The notes under the pieces were generated by a model. The model was not told where the DNA came from and did no database searches. It was given only the letters and a program-made list of their open reading frames with translations. From positions 1 to 64,000 of the IMG/VR virus record IMGVR_UViG_3300027714_002764: a stretch of DNA of 64,000 nucleotides, one strand, 5' to 3'. Of this stretch, positions 1-8,179 are shown piece after piece (position 1 is the first letter of the stretch; every line of letters starts with the position of its first letter). The position numbers and the translations under genes are program-made. Source of the DNA: a virus.

Positions 1-1
1 T

Positions 2-172
2 CAATATACTGAGTTAGGAAATGTAGATGTACCTATGATGACTTATGAATACTTCGGCCCAGTATATAGTTGGGGGACTAATAATGTAGTAGCTTATTCC
101 GATACAGGCTCATTAGAGAAAAACAAACAGTGGGAAAGAGCTAGAAATATCTCAGAAAAAAGAGGAGTATAG
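2..172 (+). CDS. C-terminal end of an unrecognised protein (partial)
   Basis: An open frame enters from the left edge and runs 56 codons to a TAG at 170-172. It reads QYTELGNVDVPMMTYEYFGP at its left end and finishes with a charged tail, ISEKRGV. The next gene starts three bases later, so the two are probably co-transcribed. I do not recognise the family; the start lies outside the window. Confidence 0.6.
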   Translation, partial: QYTELGNVDVPMMTYEYFGPVYSWGTNNVVAYSDTGSLEKNKQWERARNISEKRGV

Positions 173-174
173 AT

Positions 175-471
175 ATGGTTAAATTACATTTTAATACAAC
201 AGAAGAATTTGAAACTTTATTTAAGAACAAGAGTCTAGCTGTTACTGATACTATATACGACGGAATAGAAGAGGCTATGAAGAAAGGAGATAAAACAGCT
301 ATGCTTTTTGAACTAAGTTTTGCTGATACTGAAAGAGCATTTGAAATGAGCCTTCCACAGAGTCAATGGGTAGACTCATTAGAATCCTGTTTAAACCATT
401 ATCATGAACTTGAAGAAGGAGATAAAGCTATTGATGCCTGGAAATTACTTGAAGCAGCTAAACTATGGTGA
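175..471 (+). CDS. Hypothetical acidic phage protein, 98 aa
   Basis: This is a small soluble protein with no signal peptide or membrane segment. It is mostly helical in appearance, with acidic runs such as ELEEGDKAIDAWKLLEAAK at the C-terminus. The ATG follows the upstream stop by two bases, and the end overlaps the next gene by seven bases, which is typical of packed phage operons. No family is recognised. Confidence 0.7.
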   Translation: MVKLHFNTTEEFETLFKNKSLAVTDTIYDGIEEAMKKGDKTAMLFELSFADTERAFEMSLPQSQWVDSLESCLNHYHELEEGDKAIDAWKLLEAAKLW

Positions 472-1367
472 ATTGGGAACTTCCTTACTTATCAAAGCAG
501 GAAAAAGAAGAATTATCTAATTTAGATTTCGTTAACGGAAAAGAGTTTTACGGAAGAATAAATAAAGCTACTTCTAAGATAGAAACTTATAGTGGTGAAT
601 TACAAGAAGATGTATTTTCTAAACTAGATTTACCCGGGAGTATAGATAGTTGGATAGAAAATGGATTCATAACTGAAAATGATAGTGAAGAAATTAAATG
701 GAACTACCCTATCTACAATCAAAATAAGTACGGATTTAGAACTGATGAATGGATAGATCAAGAAGGTATCATATTTTTAGGATGTAGTGATACTTACGGT
801 CACTATTCTCACGAAAAGAATACTTGGGCTAGAATAGTTAGTAAGAATTTTGATAAAAGATGTTACAATCTAGGTATCAACGGAGGAACTATCATAGGCT
901 GCTACAGACTTTTAAAAAGATGGCTCCCAGATATAAAATCTAAAACAGTTTGCTTACTTATTCCTGGTCTTAGTAGGTTAGAATTATTTAGTTATGATTC
1001 TTTTGGACAACGTCATATATCAATCGGTGACAAAACAGTACTTACTCCACCCAACACTAAGTTAGATAAACAAACACAAGATTCTATTTTTAAGCTCATT
1101 ACCGAAAATATTTGCTCTGCAGCTTATAAAGCAGTAACTTTAAACCTAGCATTAGACGGCATTAAAAGTATTTGTGAGAAAAATAATATCAACTTAGTAT
1201 ATGAGTATAATCCGTATACCTTCCAAAGTCGCGATAATACTAATATTAAACTACCTGCAGACTCAGAACTTGGCTTAGCGATGGACTTAGCACATAAAGG
1301 CAATGTTTATCAAGAATCAATAGCTAAACATTTTATTAGGGAATTGAATAAATTTAACTATTTATAA
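465..1367 (+). CDS. SGNH/GDSL-hydrolase-like protein, 300 aa
   Basis: Residues about 100-112 read IIFLGCSDTYG, preceded by a hydrophobic strand, which resembles block I of the SGNH/GDSL hydrolase fold (strand, then G-x-S). A hydrophobic strand TVCLLIPGLSRLELF follows near residue 165. Family members hydrolyse esters or remove acetyl groups from sugars, but many phage versions are uncharacterised and I did not find a clear catalytic D-x-x-H near the end. Two other genes in the window, at 3932 and 63553, begin with the same kind of strand and G-C-S motif. The start overlaps the preceding gene by seven bases. Confidence 0.6.
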   Translation: MVNWELPYLSKQEKEELSNLDFVNGKEFYGRINKATSKIETYSGELQEDVFSKLDLPGSIDSWIENGFITENDSEEIKWNYPIYNQNKYGFRTDEWIDQEGIIFLGCSDTYGHYSHEKNTWARIVSKNFDKRCYNLGINGGTIIGCYRLLKRWLPDIKSKTVCLLIPGLSRLELFSYDSFGQRHISIGDKTVLTPPNTKLDKQTQDSIFKLITENICSAAYKAVTLNLALDGIKSICEKNNINLVYEYNPYTFQSRDNTNIKLPADSELGLAMDLAHKGNVYQESIAKHFIRELNKFNYL

Positions 1368-1425
1368 GTAACAAAAATATGTTCTGTTTAAAGGTAGCAT
1401 TACTTAACCTTAAAAATAATAACAG

Positions 1426-1797
1426 ATGCAAAATTTACCTAAAGTAGAGTTGTCTAATTTTTATGTCGAGTTTATCGAAATTGCTTTATCTATACTCGTA
1501 ATAATGTGGGTAAAAGATTTAGTAGCTTCATTAATGGAAGGCATGAAGTTCAGAACAAATAAACATTTTAATGAAGGAGATAAAGTACTATTAGACGGCA
1601 AGCAAGCAATGATTATTAGTATTGGATGGACTCAAAGTGTATTCGGTGTATATGGAGAAATGGGATACACATGGAGGTATATTCCTAATAAGAAAATTGA
1701 AGGGCTTAAACTAGAAAAGATAGTTGACCCAGATTTACATCCTGATACTGCTGTAGAAAAAGCACAAAAACTTAAAAATATTTTAGGAAATAACTAA
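1426..1797 (+). CDS. MscS-like minimal channel protein, 123 aa
   Basis: One hydrophobic helix (about residues 13-34, FIEIALSILVIMWVKDLVAS) precedes a beta-rich domain with FNEGDKVLLDGKQ and, further on, WRYIPNKKI. This order, a pore-lining helix and then the F-x-x-G-D-x-V and I-P-N motifs, is that of the pore and beta domain of small-conductance mechanosensitive channels. The protein is far shorter than MscS (about 286 aa): it lacks the first two helices and the C-terminal alpha/beta domain. It stands alone, with 58 bases before it and its own leader. A role in host envelope tension or ion flux is inference. Confidence 0.6.
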   Translation: MQNLPKVELSNFYVEFIEIALSILVIMWVKDLVASLMEGMKFRTNKHFNEGDKVLLDGKQAMIISIGWTQSVFGVYGEMGYTWRYIPNKKIEGLKLEKIVDPDLHPDTAVEKAQKLKNILGNN

Positions 1798-1805
1798 GTA
1801 AGTAG

Positions 1806-1836
1806 TTGCCTACCCGAGTTATTCTCCTTATATTTA
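1806..1836 (+). promoter_or_regulatory. Early-type promoter upstream of the DUF932 gene
   Basis: TTG at 1806-1808 lies 20 bases before TATATTTA at 1829-1836. The spacer begins CCTACCCGAG, a string repeated in several other promoters of this window. The layout fits the Bacteroidota -33 TTG and -7 TAnnTTTG consensus. It directly precedes the gene at 1866. Confidence 0.75.
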
Positions 1837-1865
1837 TAGTATATTAATTTAAAAAGGTTATAATT

Positions 1866-2690
1866 ATGTCAGATGTAATATCAAGTTTCGGTAAAGGTTT
1901 AGATTCTTACCTCACAAAAGATCAAATTAGAAAGTCAACTCCATTAGTGTTTGCAGATGCTCCTACTAACCCAGATGTTAGTGACAAGTATCTTTTTGTT
2001 AATTCAGAAACAATAATTGATGACTTAGCAAAGTTAAACTGGTTCCCAGTTACTTCTGCTCAGAGAAAAAGTAAAGGGAAATCTACTATTTTCTCTAAAC
2101 ATATGATTTCATTTCAAAATCCAGATATCAAAATTACTTCTAAAGATGGCGATGATGCTTATCCTAGAATTATTATGACTAACTCTCACGATGGCATGCA
2201 ATCATTTCAATTTTCAGTTGGTATATTTAGAATGGTTTGTTCTAATGGATTAGTTGTCGCTGATGAAAAGTTTTCTTCATTCAAAATAAAGCATAAAGGT
2301 TATACCTTTGGAGAGCTTAGGAACGTTGTGGTAGAGGCAGTAAAAGATCTACCTAACAAAGTAGAAGTACTTAATAATATGAAGTCAAGAATACTTTCTA
2401 CTGATGAGAAAAGACAATTAGCTTTAGATGCTATGTTAATTAGAGCAGGAGTTAAGACTTTAAACTATGATGAAGAAACTATAGATGAAATCTTAGAACC
2501 TAAACGTTCAGAAGATAGAGGAGATGATCTATGGAGAACTTTTAACGTAATTCAAGAAAAGATCACTCAAGGAGACTTTCATGCTGCCTTAACTGGAGCT
2601 AAAGTTAGAAAAGTTCGTAAGATTAAATCTTTTGAAAAGGATATGAAAGTTAATAAAGAATTATTTAAGCTAGCAACAAATTTAATATGA
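1866..2690 (+). CDS. DUF932 / phage-plasmid-like protein, 274 aa
   Basis: The central part, with SHDGMQSFQFSVGIFRMVC followed by SNGLVV, matches the core of the DUF932 (phage/plasmid-like) family. Members occur on phages and plasmids; the biochemical role is not established. Length is somewhat under the usual 300-400 residues. A strong early-type promoter lies about 30 bases upstream, so the gene is probably transcribed soon after infection. The last bases overlap the start of a small zinc-ribbon gene (ATGA). Confidence 0.75.
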   Translation: MSDVISSFGKGLDSYLTKDQIRKSTPLVFADAPTNPDVSDKYLFVNSETIIDDLAKLNWFPVTSAQRKSKGKSTIFSKHMISFQNPDIKITSKDGDDAYPRIIMTNSHDGMQSFQFSVGIFRMVCSNGLVVADEKFSSFKIKHKGYTFGELRNVVVEAVKDLPNKVEVLNNMKSRILSTDEKRQLALDAMLIRAGVKTLNYDEETIDEILEPKRSEDRGDDLWRTFNVIQEKITQGDFHAALTGAKVRKVRKIKSFEKDMKVNKELFKLATNLI

Positions 2691-2833
2691 TACCAGATTC
2701 AATAGAAAAATGTGTGAACTGTGGGGAGAATACTCCCTATAAGTTTGCAGATAATATTTTTAATAGAAGTTTTTATGTAGCAGCAGCTGGACAGTTATGT
2801 CAATCATGTTATGAAAAAGTATACGCGTTATGA
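2687..2833 (+). CDS. Small zinc-ribbon protein, 48 aa
   Basis: The ATG overlaps the stop of the DUF932 gene, and its own TGA overlaps the ATG of the next gene, so the frame is tightly bracketed by neighbours. The product has CVNCG at residues 9-13 and CQSC at 38-41, a four-cysteine zinc site. No other domain fits in 48 residues. Such mini zinc ribbons are common in phage early operons; a role in binding host protein or nucleic acid is only a guess. Confidence 0.65.
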   Translation: MIPDSIEKCVNCGENTPYKFADNIFNRSFYVAAAGQLCQSCYEKVYAL

Positions 2834-3228
2834 AAAAAGGAGTTATAGCAGGTAACTTTGATGTTATGCATCCTGGTTATATTGCGATGTTTAAAGAAGC
2901 AAAACTACATTGCGACTGTCTTATTGTTCTACTTCACACGGACCCTTCAATAGAGAGACCAAATAAGCTTAAACCTATACTATCTCTAGAAGATAGAAAA
3001 GAAATGCTTCACAGCAATAGGTATATAGATGATGTATTTAGCTATACTTATGAAGAAACGTTACTAGATCTATTGAAGATTGGAGAATTTGATATTAGAT
3101 TCTTAGGAGATGACTATATAGATAAGCCTTATACTGGAGACGTTTTAAAAATACCTGTCCATTATTTAGATAGAAGCCACGGATGGTCTACTACAAAGTT
3201 TAAGAATTTAATCTCTAATTCAATTTAA
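2830..3228 (+). CDS. Cytidylyltransferase-like nucleotidyltransferase, 132 aa
   Basis: The N-terminus GVIAGNFDVMHPGYIAMF has the fold-defining strand and the H-x-G-H-like motif of the cytidylyltransferase family, here HPGY with the second histidine replaced. The C-terminal HGWSTTKFKN resembles the conserved R-T-x-G-I-S-T-T region of glycerol-3-phosphate cytidylyltransferases. Length, about 130 residues, is normal for that group. The usual role is making CDP-activated alcohols for envelope polymers. The changed HxGH could lower activity. Next to it are an oxygenase, an SGNH-like protein and a glycosyltransferase, suggesting surface chemistry. Confidence 0.7.
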   Translation: MKKGVIAGNFDVMHPGYIAMFKEAKLHCDCLIVLLHTDPSIERPNKLKPILSLEDRKEMLHSNRYIDDVFSYTYEETLLDLLKIGEFDIRFLGDDYIDKPYTGDVLKIPVHYLDRSHGWSTTKFKNLISNSI

Positions 3229-3942
3229 ATGTACTTTGATAAACCCCTTCATAAAACTTCAGAGGAGAACATATTTCACCTAGCACCTATACCCGTATAC
3301 TGTAAGCAATTTGAAGATGACGACTTTCAAGACGCTGTGTTTAGATTAGGATTAAAACATTTATCTCCTGAGCAGAAACAAATGGGTCAAGAGCTTCCTG
3401 ATCAATATGATGAAAATAGACAGAAATGGTATGAACTACCTTCTGACTATAAAGAAACATGGGTAGAAGAAGATGAGGATATCCCTATTGGAAGTAGGTT
3501 TTATACTCCTCCTAATGATTTCCTAGAAATAGATAATCCACTAGTTACTAATATCAATAACAGAATTACAGAAGGCTTCAGTATATTAGCAGAGTCTATC
3601 AATAAACCTATATATGAATCTAAAATAACAGAGAGCTGGCTTCAATATTACGAACCATATTCAGGCAGAGGACATAATGCTCACAACCATTGTAGATGGC
3701 AAAGAGGAGAAGAAAAACCTCTTATGTTTTCCGGAGGATATTATCTAGCAGATGGAGAACCTATTAAGGATCATCCTTACTCTGGAGCTTTTGCTTTTCA
3801 TATCAGAGGACAACTCCATTTTATTAGACCTAAAAAAGGTATGCTTATATTATGGCCTTACGACATAGTTCACTCAGTTAAACCATTTTACGGTAAAACA
3901 CAAAGAGCAGTTATTAATTTTAATATACAAAGTGTTGGGTAA
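3229..3942 (+). CDS. Phage-type 2OG-Fe(II) oxygenase, 237 aa
   Basis: The C-terminal half carries an H-x-H region (HNAHNHCRWQRG), then GGYYLADG and FIRPKKGMLILWPYDIVHSV, and ends RAVINFNI. This order matches the double-stranded beta-helix of the 2OG-Fe(II) oxygenase family common in marine T4-like phages (Pfam type 2OG-FeII_Oxy_5), with the distal histidine in IVHSV and the 2-oxoglutarate-binding arginine in RAVINFN. The substrate is unknown. The gene begins directly after the preceding stop and overlaps the next gene by 11 bases. Confidence 0.75.
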   Translation: MYFDKPLHKTSEENIFHLAPIPVYCKQFEDDDFQDAVFRLGLKHLSPEQKQMGQELPDQYDENRQKWYELPSDYKETWVEEDEDIPIGSRFYTPPNDFLEIDNPLVTNINNRITEGFSILAESINKPIYESKITESWLQYYEPYSGRGHNAHNHCRWQRGEEKPLMFSGGYYLADGEPIKDHPYSGAFAFHIRGQLHFIRPKKGMLILWPYDIVHSVKPFYGKTQRAVINFNIQSVG

Positions 3943-4627
3943 GTTATATGTATACGGTTGTTCGTTTAGTATTCCTTTCTTTATAGAAGAACATGAAAGT
4001 TGGATGCAACTTACTGCGAATTGGTTTGAAAAAGAATTAGTTAATAGAGCTGAAATTGCTATAGATCATAGAGAAACCTTTCATAGGCTACAACAAGATG
4101 CTCCTAATTTTACAGAGGATGACTTAGTTATATACCAATTTACAGCAGGAGTGAGAAAAGGATATAGAATAGGAGATGATGATAAATATTATTCTTCAGC
4201 CGGACTAGCATCTACTCTTGAGGAAACATTAGAGGTATTTGATAAACATGGTGGCGGTAGAGATAAGTATCCTAATCCTGACAAATTATTAACTCTAATA
4301 GATTATATTAATAAGTGGGGCTCTGATAGTGACTTTTATAATTATAATTGTCCTAATAATCTTCTGTCTTCTATGGTTACTAAGTACTTGTTTTTACATT
4401 TAGATGATAGCTTTAAAAAGTATATTGATGAACATACTGTAAAAATATTCGGTAACTTATCTATAAAAGATTACAATAGAGAAAATAAAACAGGCTTAAT
4501 GCATTCCGGAAGAGGTGTAGATAGGGAAGATTTACATCCTGACGAACAAGCACATAAACATATACATTTATCAATTTTAAATCAATACAATGGTATTTAT
4601 AAGAACTTTTTGGGGAGACCTCTCTAA
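3932..4627 (+). CDS. SGNH-hydrolase-like protein, 231 aa
   Basis: The product starts LGKLYVYGCSFSIPF, a strand followed by G-C-S as in SGNH block I, and has DLHPDEQAHKHI near the C-terminus, a plausible D-x-x-H block V. That pairing makes a real hydrolase fold more likely here than for the gene at 465. The start is a GTG at 3932, or the TTG one codon later; no ATG is available upstream of the motif. It overlaps the oxygenase by 11 bases and the glycosyltransferase by 38. Confidence 0.6.
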   Translation: MLGKLYVYGCSFSIPFFIEEHESWMQLTANWFEKELVNRAEIAIDHRETFHRLQQDAPNFTEDDLVIYQFTAGVRKGYRIGDDDKYYSSAGLASTLEETLEVFDKHGGGRDKYPNPDKLLTLIDYINKWGSDSDFYNYNCPNNLLSSMVTKYLFLHLDDSFKKYIDEHTVKIFGNLSIKDYNRENKTGLMHSGRGVDREDLHPDEQAHKHIHLSILNQYNGIYKNFLGRPL

Positions 4628-5351
4628 ATATATTCATCAAATGGATGAGGCTAAATTAGATAACTTGAATGAAAAAGTTATAGTTTGGGGTAAAGAGAAT
4701 GAAAAAATACTTACTGAAAAAGGTTTTGATTGTTATTTAGTACATGACGGACCTTATGATACTAGCATTGCATCGGATCATACATTTAAAGACTTTAGAA
4801 GTTTAAACCATAAGCTTAAAGCTATTGAAATAGGAGTAGAGTTATTTCAAGAGGTAGTTCTTGTAGATTGGGACTGTCATTTAATCAGACCGATTGACTC
4901 AGAATTCTATACTTCTTTAAAAGTAGGAGGTCCTTTACAAGTGCCTTTATATATTTACCCTGAAAAAGCTTTTGTAGAGCTAAAAAAAGTTAAAAATATT
5001 AATCCTTTTATTACTGAATTAGAGAAACAAGTCAAAGCTAATTCTTATAAATATAAAGGAGGGTATGTAATTCCTAATACTGGCTTTGTGTACTGTAATT
5101 CTTTACTGGTTGCAAAAAAACTTATACAGTTATCTATGGACAATAACCTATTAGCAGTTCCTGATGAGCTTTCGGTTATGAAATATGCTTTAGACTCTGG
5201 TCTAACAATGGAACAGTATATAGAGACTATAGAACCTCAAGTAGTAATAGGTAAACAACATGAACTAGATTGGTGGATAGATGATCAAAATACTTTTAAC
5301 GAGTATATAGAAAAGTTAAAATATAAGAAGATATATTTTGATCACAGGTAG
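4590..5351 (+). CDS. GT-A-like glycosyltransferase, 253 aa
   Basis: The N-terminal RTFWGDLSKYI and the central VVLVDWDCHLIRPID, with its D-x-D, resemble GT-A fold sugar transferases in which the D-x-D binds a metal and the nucleotide sugar. NTGFVYCNS and a late PDELSVMKYAL segment fit the acceptor half. It may decorate phage DNA, virion protein or the host surface; the sequence does not say which. The start at 4590 sits 38 bases inside the previous gene, kept because the RTFWGD strand is part of the fold. Confidence 0.6.
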   Translation: MVFIRTFWGDLSKYIHQMDEAKLDNLNEKVIVWGKENEKILTEKGFDCYLVHDGPYDTSIASDHTFKDFRSLNHKLKAIEIGVELFQEVVLVDWDCHLIRPIDSEFYTSLKVGGPLQVPLYIYPEKAFVELKKVKNINPFITELEKQVKANSYKYKGGYVIPNTGFVYCNSLLVAKKLIQLSMDNNLLAVPDELSVMKYALDSGLTMEQYIETIEPQVVIGKQHELDWWIDDQNTFNEYIEKLKYKKIYFDHR

Positions 5352-5367
5352 AAAGTTCGTATATTAA
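5338..5367 (+). promoter_or_regulatory. Early-type promoter (weaker -33)
   Basis: TATATTAA at 5360-5367 is followed by GGTATAAT, as in other early promoters here. A TTG at 5338-5340 lies 19 bases upstream, but the CCCGAG spacer string is absent. It precedes the gene at 5393. Confidence 0.55.
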
Positions 5368-5392
5368 GGTATAATAAATTTAAATAAAAGTT

Positions 5393-5581
5393 ATGAAGAA
5401 GGAGTATTACATTGCCAAATCAAGAATGAACGGAAAGATTTCAGATACTATGATCGAAGGTCAAGGAATATCTGTAGAAGGGTATAGTTATGAACTTATC
5501 TCTAAAGCTCCAGCAGGTAGAAGAGCGGTAAGAAGATTAGTAAGTGAGGAATTAAAAACTCGAATTACTATATATGCGTAA
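5393..5581 (+). CDS. Hypothetical basic protein, 62 aa
   Basis: A short protein with a basic middle, AGRRAVRRLVSEELKTR, preceded by an early-type promoter and an AAAAGTTATG start context. It overlaps the next gene by eight bases. No family is recognised; its position suggests a host-takeover peptide. Confidence 0.6.
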   Translation: MKKEYYIAKSRMNGKISDTMIEGQGISVEGYSYELISKAPAGRRAVRRLVSEELKTRITIYA

Positions 5582-5840
5582 TTATAAACAGTTCATAAAA
5601 TCATTAGTTAAGGAACGAAAAATTACTCCTAGTGAGAAATTAGCTAATAGGGCAGCATATATGGGCACAGGATTTCTTATTCTGTCTCCTTATTTAATTC
5701 CATACGGCGATATAGGAGGGTATACATACCTTATCGGCGCAGTACTAACTACTCCTCAAGTGTGGTTAGCTAAACAATGGAACCTAGTTCTCCTTAATGG
5801 TAACCTCTTAGTTGGTTACGGGATATTTCTATGGGGATAG
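5574..5840 (+). CDS. Small membrane protein, 88 aa
   Basis: A basic N-terminus (MRNYKQFIKSLVKERK) precedes two hydrophobic stretches, about residues 30-46 (GTGFLILSPYLIPYG) and 50-88, the latter interrupted around WLAKQW. It looks like an inner-membrane protein with two helices and little else. It is coupled to the preceding gene by overlap. Function unknown. Confidence 0.6.
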   Translation: MRNYKQFIKSLVKERKITPSEKLANRAAYMGTGFLILSPYLIPYGDIGGYTYLIGAVLTTPQVWLAKQWNLVLLNGNLLVGYGIFLWG

Positions 5841-5841
5841 T

Positions 5842-5872
5842 TTGTTAAAACAAGTAAATATTCGTATATTTA
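5842..5872 (+). promoter_or_regulatory. Early-type promoter upstream of the SWIM gene
   Basis: TTG at 5842-5844 and TATATTTA at 5865-5872 are separated by 20 bases. The leader then carries AATAAAGGTTATG at the start codon, the context shared by most early genes here. Confidence 0.65.
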
Positions 5873-5890
5873 GATATAAAAATAAAGGTT

Positions 5891-6286
5891 ATGGCACTAT
5901 TTAATATAAACGGTAACATTGAATATTCTCAAAGAGGGTATATACAGTCTCCACCAGTTTCAGGTACCAGTGTAAAGAGGCATTACTATGAATGTAAAGC
6001 TCCAGTATACGGTATAGCTAATACAATATCGGGGAAGTATATAATGCCTCATTGGATAAAAGTTCATTATAAAACTGAATTAAAAGATATAATAGTGGAA
6101 GAACCTAAGAAAGAGTTATTTGAAGAGCTATTTGTTGAACCTAAAAACTGGAAGTTTAAATCAGCTACATCAGACAAAGAATATACTGTAAGAGAAGGCA
6201 AAAACGGTCTGCATTGTGACTGTTGGGGCTATATAGCTCATCGTAAATGTAAACATTTAAAAGAAGTTAGTGAAAAAGAATTTTAA
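5891..6286 (+). CDS. SWIM zinc-finger protein, 131 aa
   Basis: The C-terminal LHCDCWGYIAHRKCKHLK has the C-x-C-x8-C-x-H pattern of a SWIM zinc finger (C109, C111, C120, H122). SWIM modules bind DNA or protein partners and are found in recombination-linked and helicase-linked proteins. The first 80 residues are not recognised. The gene has its own early-type promoter and is followed, with a 17-base overlap, by a flavodoxin-fold reductase read from a GTG. Confidence 0.7.
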   Translation: MALFNINGNIEYSQRGYIQSPPVSGTSVKRHYYECKAPVYGIANTISGKYIMPHWIKVHYKTELKDIIVEEPKKELFEELFVEPKNWKFKSATSDKEYTVREGKNGLHCDCWGYIAHRKCKHLKEVSEKEF

Positions 6287-6863
6287 ACACTTAGTTATAG
6301 TAGGTCACCCAGATCAAAAATCATTTTGTTACAACGGTATATTTAAAACAATAGTACGTACATTTAAGAATTGCCCAGATCAGGTAGCTTGGAGAGTTAT
6401 TGATTTATACGAGGATAAACTCCATAGAGATAAGACTGAAATGATACAAAACTATAAAAACTCTGTTACTTGGGCTACTCACTTATATTTTATATCTCCT
6501 GTTTGGTGGTTTAGATTAACTCCTAAGATGGAAACATTCTTTGATGAAGTTCTTACACCGGGATTTGCATATAACTTTGTACCTTTGTTTGGTAAATATG
6601 CTTACCCTAAACCAAAATTAAGTGATAAAAAAGTTAGAACCTATATTACCCATGGAGCTCCAATGCTTCCAGTTATAACACTATATCTGAATTCAGTTAA
6701 GTTAAGATTGGTGATGGGAGTATATACATTTGTATTTGGCTGGAATCTTAATAGATGGTTTAAGACCAAGCAATTCTGGTCCGTACCTTTTGTAGATGCA
6801 GCAACTAGAAAAAAATACTTAAAAGTAGTTACAAAAGACATTAAAAGAGATTTAAATGGATAA
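6270..6863 (+). CDS. Flavodoxin-fold NAD(P)H:quinone-type oxidoreductase, 197 aa
   Basis: The N-terminal LVIVGHPDQKSFCYNGI and the central ISPVWWFRLTPKMETFFDEV are characteristic of the flavodoxin-like fold family that includes MdaB, KefG and NQO-type reductases; the second motif shapes the flavin site. These enzymes pass electrons from NAD(P)H through FMN or FAD to quinones. The only usable start is GTG at 6270. It overlaps the SWIM gene and also the serine hydroxymethyltransferase gene, so all three are likely read from one transcript. Whether it serves host redox balance during infection is inference. Confidence 0.7.
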   Translation: MKKNFKHLVIVGHPDQKSFCYNGIFKTIVRTFKNCPDQVAWRVIDLYEDKLHRDKTEMIQNYKNSVTWATHLYFISPVWWFRLTPKMETFFDEVLTPGFAYNFVPLFGKYAYPKPKLSDKKVRTYITHGAPMLPVITLYLNSVKLRLVMGVYTFVFGWNLNRWFKTKQFWSVPFVDAATRKKYLKVVTKDIKRDLNG

Positions 6864-8001
6864 ACGAATCATAGATATACTCGATAAAGAAAAGAGTAGA
6901 CAATCAAGTACTATAGAACTAATTGCTAGTGAAAACTTTGCTTCTGATGCTGTTATGGAATTAGCAGGCTCAATACTTACAAATAAATACGCAGAAGGGT
7001 ATCCCGGCAAAAGGTATTACAATGGATGTGATCATATGGATGAAATTGAAAATCTTGCAATAGAGGAACTCAAAAAATTATACAGTTGTAACTTTGCCAA
7101 TGTACAACCTCATTGTGGAGCAAATGCTAATACAGCAGTATTTCAAGCATTCTTAAAACCAGGTGATAGGATATTAGGGATGGGTTTAGCTAGTGGAGGG
7201 CATTTATCACATGGAAGCAAACCTAACATTTCAGGTAAAATTTATGATGCATATTCATACGGAGTAGATATAGATGGTTTTTTAAATTACGATGGTATAA
7301 GAAATTATGCATTAAAAGTAAAACCAAAAATGATTATAGCTGGTGCAAGTGCTTATTCAAGAATAATCAATTGGAAGAAGTTTAGAGAAATAGCTGATGA
7401 AGTAGGAGCAATACTTTTAGTAGATATGGCTCATTACTCAGGTCTTATCGCAGGAGGAGAATACCCTAATCCAGTTGAGTATGCAGATGTTGTAACTTCA
7501 ACAACTCATAAAACCTTAAGAGGACCGAGAGGCGGAATTATTATCTGGAATAACTCAGATTATACAAAGAAAATAAATGGAGCAATATTTCCGGGTACTC
7601 AAGGTGGTCCTCTAATGCATATAATTGCTGCTAAAGCACAATGTTTTATAGAAGCAAATACACCAGAGTTTAAGGAGTACTGTGTTAAGGTAAAAGAAAA
7701 CGCAAACCATATGTGTGATGTGTTTAGAGATAATAATATACCTATCTTAACTGGTGGAACTGATTCTCATTTAATATTAATTGATTTATCCACTAAAAAT
7801 CATAGTGGAAAAGTAGTTGCTGATATGTTAGAAGAGAACGGTATTACTGTTAATAAGAACGGTATTCCTAACGATCCTCGTAGTTTCATAGAGACTAGTG
7901 GTATCCGAATAGGAACAGCAGCAGAAACAACAAGAGGCCATAGTAGCAATTGGTTTAGGGAATTAGCAATAAAAATAAGCACTTTAATAAACGGTAAATA
8001 A
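6856..8001 (+). CDS. glyA: Serine hydroxymethyltransferase, 381 aa
   Basis: The PLP-binding segment STTHKTLRGPRGG puts the Schiff-base lysine at residue 219. IELIASENFAS near residue 20 and VDMAHYSGLIAGG at 189-201 are further SHMT signatures. The enzyme converts serine and tetrahydrofolate to glycine and 5,10-methylene-tetrahydrofolate, the one-carbon donor for dTMP and purines. It is shorter than typical bacterial GlyA (about 415-430), with loss near the C-terminus, but all core motifs are present. It lies between a flavodoxin-fold reductase and an FNR-type reductase, so an auxiliary metabolic role for nucleotide supply is a reasonable inference. Confidence 0.9.
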   Translation: MDKRIIDILDKEKSRQSSTIELIASENFASDAVMELAGSILTNKYAEGYPGKRYYNGCDHMDEIENLAIEELKKLYSCNFANVQPHCGANANTAVFQAFLKPGDRILGMGLASGGHLSHGSKPNISGKIYDAYSYGVDIDGFLNYDGIRNYALKVKPKMIIAGASAYSRIINWKKFREIADEVGAILLVDMAHYSGLIAGGEYPNPVEYADVVTSTTHKTLRGPRGGIIIWNNSDYTKKINGAIFPGTQGGPLMHIIAAKAQCFIEANTPEFKEYCVKVKENANHMCDVFRDNNIPILTGGTDSHLILIDLSTKNHSGKVVADMLEENGITVNKNGIPNDPRSFIETSGIRIGTAAETTRGHSSNWFRELAIKISTLINGK

Positions 8002-8002
8002 A

Positions 8003-8179
8003 ATGGGATATATTTTAGTAGGAATTATATGGTGCTGGTGGTTAGAATACTATACTACCAGTAATATTGAAGGTGAATTAGGTAGAAATTGGATTTGGAG
8101 AGAAAGATTCTTCCATACATTATTATGGCCATTTAGTTTGGCAACCTTTGTATATGAATTCGTAAAACAAATACTTTAA
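8003..8179 (+). CDS. Small membrane protein, 58 aa
   Basis: Starts one base after the SHMT stop and ends on a TAA whose last base begins the next ATG. The product begins MGYILVGIIWCWWLEYY, one hydrophobic segment, and has a second near residues 38-52 (HTLLWPFSLATFVY). The tight spacing on both sides supports it being real. Function unknown. Confidence 0.6.
   Translation: MGYILVGIIWCWWLEYYTTSNIEGELGRNWIWRERFFHTLLWPFSLATFVYEFVKQIL

Noticed and set aside
1359-1366. TATTTATA at the end of the first SGNH-like gene as a late promoter
   Set aside because: It overlaps the stop codon and lies 67 bases before the next start, outside the 22-32 base range of the other copies.
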